The notes beneath the pieces are model-generated. The model saw only the letters and a list, made by a program, of their open reading frames with translations, ran no database searches and was not told the DNA's origin. Positions 6,396 through 10,603 of a stretch of DNA of 10,603 bases are shown in pieces. Source of the DNA: Gammaproteobacteria bacterium (lineage in GTDB: Bacteria; Pseudomonadota; Gammaproteobacteria; Poriferisulfidales; Poriferisulfidaceae); the NCBI GenBank assembly GCA_007571105.1, contig RKRZ01000134.1, positions 1 through 10,603 of the forward strand, given 5' to 3'. Position 1 is the first letter of the stretch; each line of letters opens with the position of its first letter. The position numbers and the translations under genes were made by a program.

Positions 6396-9300
6396 TCACT
6401 TTTCTTGATTCTCCTGCTCGTGGGGCATCCTGACCTCTCTGGCGAGGAATTCTGCCACATTGAGGAAATTTTCGAGCCAGCCCTGCCATTCTCCTTCTGC
6501 CTGGGGCTGGGCAAGGGCAAGTGTTGCCAGGTCCTTGGCGATGCCTGGCACTTCTCCCTTTTGCTCACATCCCGGGCTGACTTGTCTGGCAAGCTGGAGG
6601 GCAAAGAGCTTTTCCAGCATGTCGCTGTCGATGGTTTCGGGCAGGTCGCGCAGCCATTCCAGGCAATGGTGTGTGGTACCCCTTGACACCCCAGGCGCCT
6701 GGAGAAATTCGCGGAGATCGCCCAGCAGATCGAGTGGTTGCACCGGGTCAGCGCACTTCCCTGACATTACCCAGTTCCCGGTCAAGCGCAAGGGTGCGCC
6801 GGAGCGTTTCAGCACGGCGATGCTGAAGGCATCCCGGCCGCCTTCGTTCTTGGCGCGCTGCTCGGCAGCTCGCAACTCGCGCAAAACCACTGCGAGAGGC
6901 GTTTGGTAGTGAGCGATTACGGCACCGCAGCTCGCGGTCGCGCCGCGGCCCATCATTCGCATCAGGCGAGGCGGGCGACCAGAACGGCCCGGCAAGAATG
7001 CGAACCCGCCACTGCAACGCGGCCTGCTCTTCTGGTCACCGTCGTCGCTACCGTGACTTTCGAGAACAGACTTCCAGTCGATCGATTCTTGCTCACCGTC
7101 TAGTGAGGTGCCGCTGTAGGCCTTCCGCAGCCACTGCATCGTCGCAAGCATGTCGGCAACGGGCAGCATGGCGAGCACGTCGTCGCCGCCCGCATAGAGC
7201 ACGCGGCCCAAATGTTGCCCCTCAACGATTTCCGGAACGACGCGCAAAGCAAAATCATTCAAGGCGGCAGAAATCGCCAGATGCCGGCCAGGCGACACGG
7301 CGCGTTTCTGCTCGCCGTAGCGACCGATCGCTTCATGCTCCTTGCTGCCGTAACGGAATGGCTCGCGAATTTGCGGATGGAAGCTTTCGGCATACGAAAT
7401 CTTGCTGCCTTCGTGATCGCCAGAGAGAATCGCTCCCATCTTGTCGCCGTCGAGCATGATGAGTGCGTAATACTTCTCGAGCGGCGTCGAGTCGTCGTTG
7501 CCTGCGAGCTCTCTGGCAACCAAGCGTTCGACTCGCTGCCTTTCCTCTTCGTCTTCGCCATCCCTGACATCATTGAGCAAGGCGGCAATTCTGGCGCAAT
7601 TGTGCAAGGCGGCAATTCTGGCGCAATTCTCGGCCCCGATTGAACTTTTAGGCATTCGCCGCAGCTTTCTTGGCAAGGCAACCGGCTTGATTTTTTTATT
7701 TTTCAACTCTTTTTCCAGATCTTTTTTCAGATCTTTGCTGCGCCCTTTATTCTCTTTCAGCCATCCTTCCAGTTGGTGCGCCAATGCCATGACGGGGGTG
7801 GAAACGACAAATCTCTGAACCGTACTCGACTCTTCCTCCTTCGGTAATACCAGCGCCTTGTCGACCTCTTCCTTGAAGAGTGTCGGCCATGTTCGCTTGA
7901 TTGCCGGCAAGGCACCGAGATGTTCGCCCTCTTTTGCCCAAGATCGGTTGTTGCTGCGGATTTTCGCCCATAGGGTATCGTTCCCACCTCGGTACGGCTT
8001 TTCGAGCTGGCTTGAGTCGGTGGTCAGCCATTCGGTTTCACCGGTCAACGAGCAGCGATAGCCCCCTTGCCTGGTTTGGCCGAACGGTCTGACGGCCTTG
8101 GCGGCGGCGAGAACTCGTTCGGCCAGGTCGCATATCGCTGGGTATAGGACTCCAGGGCTGGGGGAGTGGAACAAAGTGCCATCGTTCCACTTCAGCTCCT
8201 GCTGCAATGCCTTCCATTCCGGCGAGCCGAGGAATCCGGGGTCTTCACCCTCGCTGGTGCCAAAAAATGGCGCCATGGCCTTAGACAATTTGGCAGTGTC
8301 AAGCTGCTGTCCCCCACCCTCGCCTTGTTGGTCTTGCACCAGGGAAAACGGCACGGCAGCCCAATGCACTTCGGGGAAGCCTTGGAGCTGTTCGCACATC
8401 TGCTTGTGAGCGTAGGTATCGCCCTTGCCCTGAAGCTTATCCTTATCCTTGGCCTCTTTCAATAGACGATCAACCACATCTTCCCCATGAGACTGGAACC
8501 AACCTCGTACGCTCTCGGCGATTTTATCAGCGAGCTTTGCCGCCTTCCAAGCCGGAACGACGGCGACGAAGCGGTTTGTCAAAGCGGCGTTGAACAGTGG
8601 GTTGGCATCGGTCTTTTCCTTGGTCCATTCACAGCCCTCGAACAACTCACGGGGCAAGCCGCATTCACGGAGCAGCCAGAGGTCGACCTGGGGGATGCCG
8701 CGCAGGCGGGGGAAGAGAATCGCGTCGGGGCCGAGTTGATTGCAGACGACCTGCATCGCCTGCCAGGACAGGCGCGCAAGCAAGTGCGACCCTGCCCACA
8801 GGTCTGACGTTGAGCGGGCAGCGGCGATGAATGGCTGCACGGGGCCGATGGAAAGCGCGAGCAGCGCTGCCTGGCCCTCCTCATTCTCATTCCCTTCATC
8901 GGCCGCGAAAGCGCCGGCGAAGGCCGAGGTGGTGTCGAGATGGTCCCAAATCGATTGGTCTGGCGTTCGGCTGTCGGCCGGGAGCAAGGGCCATAGCGCG
9001 CGCAAAACGCGATTGCCTTTGCCATTCTGAAGCTCGGGGCCAAAACGCCAATAGGCCAGCAGTGTTTTTTGCCAGTCTGGCGCGCTTGCATCGTTGTGCA
9101 CGATCAGGTTTTCAAAATGTTCAAGCCTGCATTGCTCGATAGTGCTGGAACCGATATCGCCAAGGTCGATCTTGTCGCCGGATAGCGGGTGGAGCAGAAC
9201 GGCCTGCCGTGCCCAGTCGAGCTTGTTGGCTGAATCGGCGATTTGCGAGATATTGGAGTCACCATCGCCATTGCGTGTCGGCCAGCGTGGCCGGTCGGAG

Positions 9301-9476
9301 GCGGCGGCCCATTTGTCTGCGCGTTCGGCGAGGGGGGCGGCGTCCTGCAAAACTTGCTTGTCGAGCTTGCCGGACAGCGGGGCGGGGTCGGAGTCCGAGT
9401 CTCCGAGCAGCGCGAAGGCCTTTTCAGCCGCATGAATGCGAGTATGGAGCTTGGTTTGCCAGATCTTGCTGTTCAT
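6396..9476 (-). CDS. cas10: Cas10 (Cmr2), cyclase active, HD nuclease motif lost
   Basis: This is the large subunit of the Cmr complex, 1026 residues. Conserved features in order: N-terminal KIWQTKLHTRIHAAEKAFALL (4-24), where family members with an active HD domain read LHDP before AEKA and this one has HA; WAAASDRPRWP (56-66); HPLSG (96-100); SIGPVQPFIAAARSTSDLWA (209-228); palm motif LIMLDGDKMGAIL (672-684); the cyclase loop YAGGDDVLAMLP (761-772); and ATASCGAVIAHYQTPL (846-861). An intact GGDD predicts cyclic oligoadenylate synthesis when target RNA is bound. The missing HD aspartate predicts no DNase activity. CSLTG (475-479) lies where CxxC of a zinc ribbon is usual, but the second Cys is Thr and no further Cys follows nearby. 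The ATG overlaps the cmr1 stop (ATGA), which indicates coupled translation. Confidence 0.97.
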   Translation of the reverse strand: MNSKIWQTKLHTRIHAAEKAFALLGDSDSDPAPLSGKLDKQVLQDAAPLAERADKWAAASDRPRWPTRNGDGDSNISQIADSANKLDWARQAVLLHPLSGDKIDLGDIGSSTIEQCRLEHFENLIVHNDASAPDWQKTLLAYWRFGPELQNGKGNRVLRALWPLLPADSRTPDQSIWDHLDTTSAFAGAFAADEGNENEEGQAALLALSIGPVQPFIAAARSTSDLWAGSHLLARLSWQAMQVVCNQLGPDAILFPRLRGIPQVDLWLLRECGLPRELFEGCEWTKEKTDANPLFNAALTNRFVAVVPAWKAAKLADKIAESVRGWFQSHGEDVVDRLLKEAKDKDKLQGKGDTYAHKQMCEQLQGFPEVHWAAVPFSLVQDQQGEGGGQQLDTAKLSKAMAPFFGTSEGEDPGFLGSPEWKALQQELKWNDGTLFHSPSPGVLYPAICDLAERVLAAAKAVRPFGQTRQGGYRCSLTGETEWLTTDSSQLEKPYRGGNDTLWAKIRSNNRSWAKEGEHLGALPAIKRTWPTLFKEEVDKALVLPKEEESSTVQRFVVSTPVMALAHQLEGWLKENKGRSKDLKKDLEKELKNKKIKPVALPRKLRRMPKSSIGAENCARIAALHNCARIAALLNDVRDGEDEEERQRVERLVARELAGNDDSTPLEKYYALIMLDGDKMGAILSGDHEGSKISYAESFHPQIREPFRYGSKEHEAIGRYGEQKRAVSPGRHLAISAALNDFALRVVPEIVEGQHLGRVLYAGGDDVLAMLPVADMLATMQWLRKAYSGTSLDGEQESIDWKSVLESHGSDDGDQKSRPRCSGGFAFLPGRSGRPPRLMRMMGRGATASCGAVIAHYQTPLAVVLRELRAAEQRAKNEGGRDAFSIAVLKRSGAPLRLTGNWVMSGKCADPVQPLDLLGDLREFLQAPGVSRGTTHHCLEWLRDLPETIDSDMLEKLFALQLARQVSPGCEQKGEVPGIAKDLATLALAQPQAEGEWQGWLENFLNVAEFLAREVRMPHEQENQEK
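7577..7630 (-). repeat. 27-nt tandem duplication in cas10
   Basis: Two adjacent 27-nt units (7577-7603 and 7604-7630) differ at one base and encode CARIAALHN and CARIAALLN, residues 618-635 of Cas10. They lie in the helical region between the first palm-like domain and the GGDD-bearing palm, just before an acidic linker. The reading frame is kept. The near-perfect DNA identity suggests a recent event. Confidence 0.9.
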
Positions 9477-10603
9477 TTTGACACCCTACGAAGCTTTGTA
9501 TTTTCATCGAGAAAGCTGTGGACTTTTTGCCAGACGCACTTCATCGACTTCGTGTGGCTTTGATCATTAACCCATCGCGGTTTGCAAGGCATATGGAAGA
9601 TCACGCCCCGCAATTTCCCATCATCATTGCGGCGCAATTTGAAGCGCAGGCTATTGGGGAGACGCCTTCCTTTTCTTTTCCAATCTGCAACAGGATGATT
9701 TGTAACAGGGTAGGATAGCCAGTGACGATCTTGTGGTTGTTTGTGTGGCCCGCCACTTTTGAACTTGAACCCCCCGGTCCGCAGACCGATTTTGATTTCT
9801 GCAAGTTCTCGCATGACTGATTCCCAGTCTCCGTGAGGGCCGGTCTCCCAGATCAGCGCCTTATCGTCTTCATCTTTGCCAATCCCGTGAGGCCAATCGA
9901 GGGATAACGCAGACGTCCAGTCAAGAAAATAATCTGGCAATTCGGCTGGCGGCGATGATGTGTCATCTGATTCTGACTTAGGTCTTACTTGAGAAAAACG
10001 GAATGATCCCCAGCCATTGCGGCTGCGGCCACCCAGGGTTCCATAAAGATCGATCAATTTACATGCGGCCTGGATGTCCTTGATATCCTGATCGCATGAG
10101 GAGGTAACGGCAATCGATAGAATCGCCGATTCTCCTGCGTTGATAGCCGCCTTCCCCTTTTTTAGTAAGGTCGGATATTCTTTAAGAGTGTTATTTCCCA
10201 CTTTCTCTCCTACAACTAGTGGGCCATAGCCCAGGTAGAGCAATGGCCCTACCTCCATGCTCACCTCAGGATGCGGTATCTTAGTTCTGGTTTTTTTGCT
10301 GTGATCGATGAAGCCAATATCCTTTTCGCCCCACCCCTGTTCGTTCAGTTTGCCTTCTCCCCAATGGCTCAAGCGCAAGCGGACCTGGCTCCTGCCTGTA
10401 GCCCCCCCTCGGGCTCCATGGTCGGTCGCTGCACCAAACAGCTTTGCTTCGGCCTTGCGCATCTCGCAAACGCCTTGCGATGAATTTTTCGCCCACCAGA
10501 CTACCCGCCACCATTGCCGCAGCAGCGCCTTGAACGGCGGAGTTCGCCATTGCCCGTTCTGCTCGGCGTTGCCGAGGAAGGCCGGGCACAGGAATTCGAC
10601 CTT
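9473..10603 (-). CDS. cmr1: Cmr1, RAMP subunit (5' end cut by window edge)
   Basis: Cmr1 is the RAMP that, with Cmr6, caps the crRNA 3' end of the Cmr complex and takes part in target RNA capture. The frame is open to the right-hand edge, so the start lies outside; 376 residues are visible. Marks, numbered from the first visible residue: CPAFLGNA (6-13), PFKALLRQWWRVV (23-35, the basic RAMP helix), EMRKAEAKLFGAA (47-59) and the late glycine-rich TLGGRSRNGWGSF (189-201). Because PAFLG normally falls about 15-20 residues from the Cmr1 N-terminus, only a few codons should be missing. An internal ATG at 10460-10462 would cut off the conserved helix and is not the start. The stop overlaps the cas10 start by 4 nt (ATGA). 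The operon promoter must lie beyond the window. Confidence 0.93.
   Translation of the reverse strand, partial: KVEFLCPAFLGNAEQNGQWRTPPFKALLRQWWRVVWWAKNSSQGVCEMRKAEAKLFGAATDHGARGGATGRSQVRLRLSHWGEGKLNEQGWGEKDIGFIDHSKKTRTKIPHPEVSMEVGPLLYLGYGPLVVGEKVGNNTLKEYPTLLKKGKAAINAGESAILSIAVTSSCDQDIKDIQAACKLIDLYGTLGGRSRNGWGSFRFSQVRPKSESDDTSSPPAELPDYFLDWTSALSLDWPHGIGKDEDDKALIWETGPHGDWESVMRELAEIKIGLRTGGFKFKSGGPHKQPQDRHWLSYPVTNHPVADWKRKGRRLPNSLRFKLRRNDDGKLRGVIFHMPCKPRWVNDQSHTKSMKCVWQKVHSFLDENTKLRRVSK

Noticed and set aside
6356..6604. N-terminal extension of the cmr3 frame
   Set aside because: It is antiparallel-free overlap with the cas10 3' end in another frame, with basic low-information sequence; the Cmr3 N-terminal motif begins after the ATG at 6355.

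Overview
The window holds most of a type III-B (Cmr) CRISPR-Cas locus. The family calls rest on motifs in the translated genes, with no database search. The high GC of the cas10/cmr3 half and the style of the proteins suggest a Gram-negative, probably proteobacterial, host; this is an inference, and there is no ribosomal or housekeeping gene to place it. The cmr6 half and the gene after it are clearly more AT-rich.

Layout, left to right: (1) 1-334, no supported gene, the probable leader side of a CRISPR array. (2) 335-878, a CRISPR array with seven identical 36-nt repeats, an eighth degenerate terminal repeat and seven spacers of 35-38 nt. It reads on the + strand: the repeat ends in ATTGAGAC, typical of the type III crRNA 5' tag, and the degenerate repeat is at the right-hand end. 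(3) 874-1513, a 640-bp stretch with no convincing gene and one strong inverted repeat. (4) 1514-2251 (-), an unrecognised 245-aa protein with one N-terminal membrane helix and two tandem copies (about 73% identical) of an ~88-residue soluble domain. (5) 2322-10603 (-), cmr6, cmr5, cmr4, cmr3, cas10 (cmr2) and a cmr1 cut by the window edge. In transcription order this is cmr1-cas10-cmr3-cmr4-cmr5-cmr6-membrane protein, tightly packed with overlaps of 4 and 20 nt and gaps of 1, 24, 40 and 70 nt. The array and the operon are convergent.

How the parts should work together: crRNAs from the array load into a Cmr complex, with a Cmr4 backbone (catalytic Asp present), Cmr5 small subunits, Cmr3 and Cas10 at the 5' tag, and Cmr1 and Cmr6 at the 3' end. 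Target RNA binding would cause backbone RNA cleavage and activate Cas10. This Cas10 keeps the cyclase GGDD motif but has lost the HD aspartate, so it should signal through cyclic oligoadenylate rather than cut DNA. No Csm6/Csx1/Can/Card-type effector, cas6, cas1 or cas2 is visible. The membrane-anchored tandem-domain protein at the operon's end is therefore the best candidate for the missing effector, possibly a new family of membrane effector with an internal pseudo-dimeric sensor. That is the main lead in this window, and it is a hypothesis.
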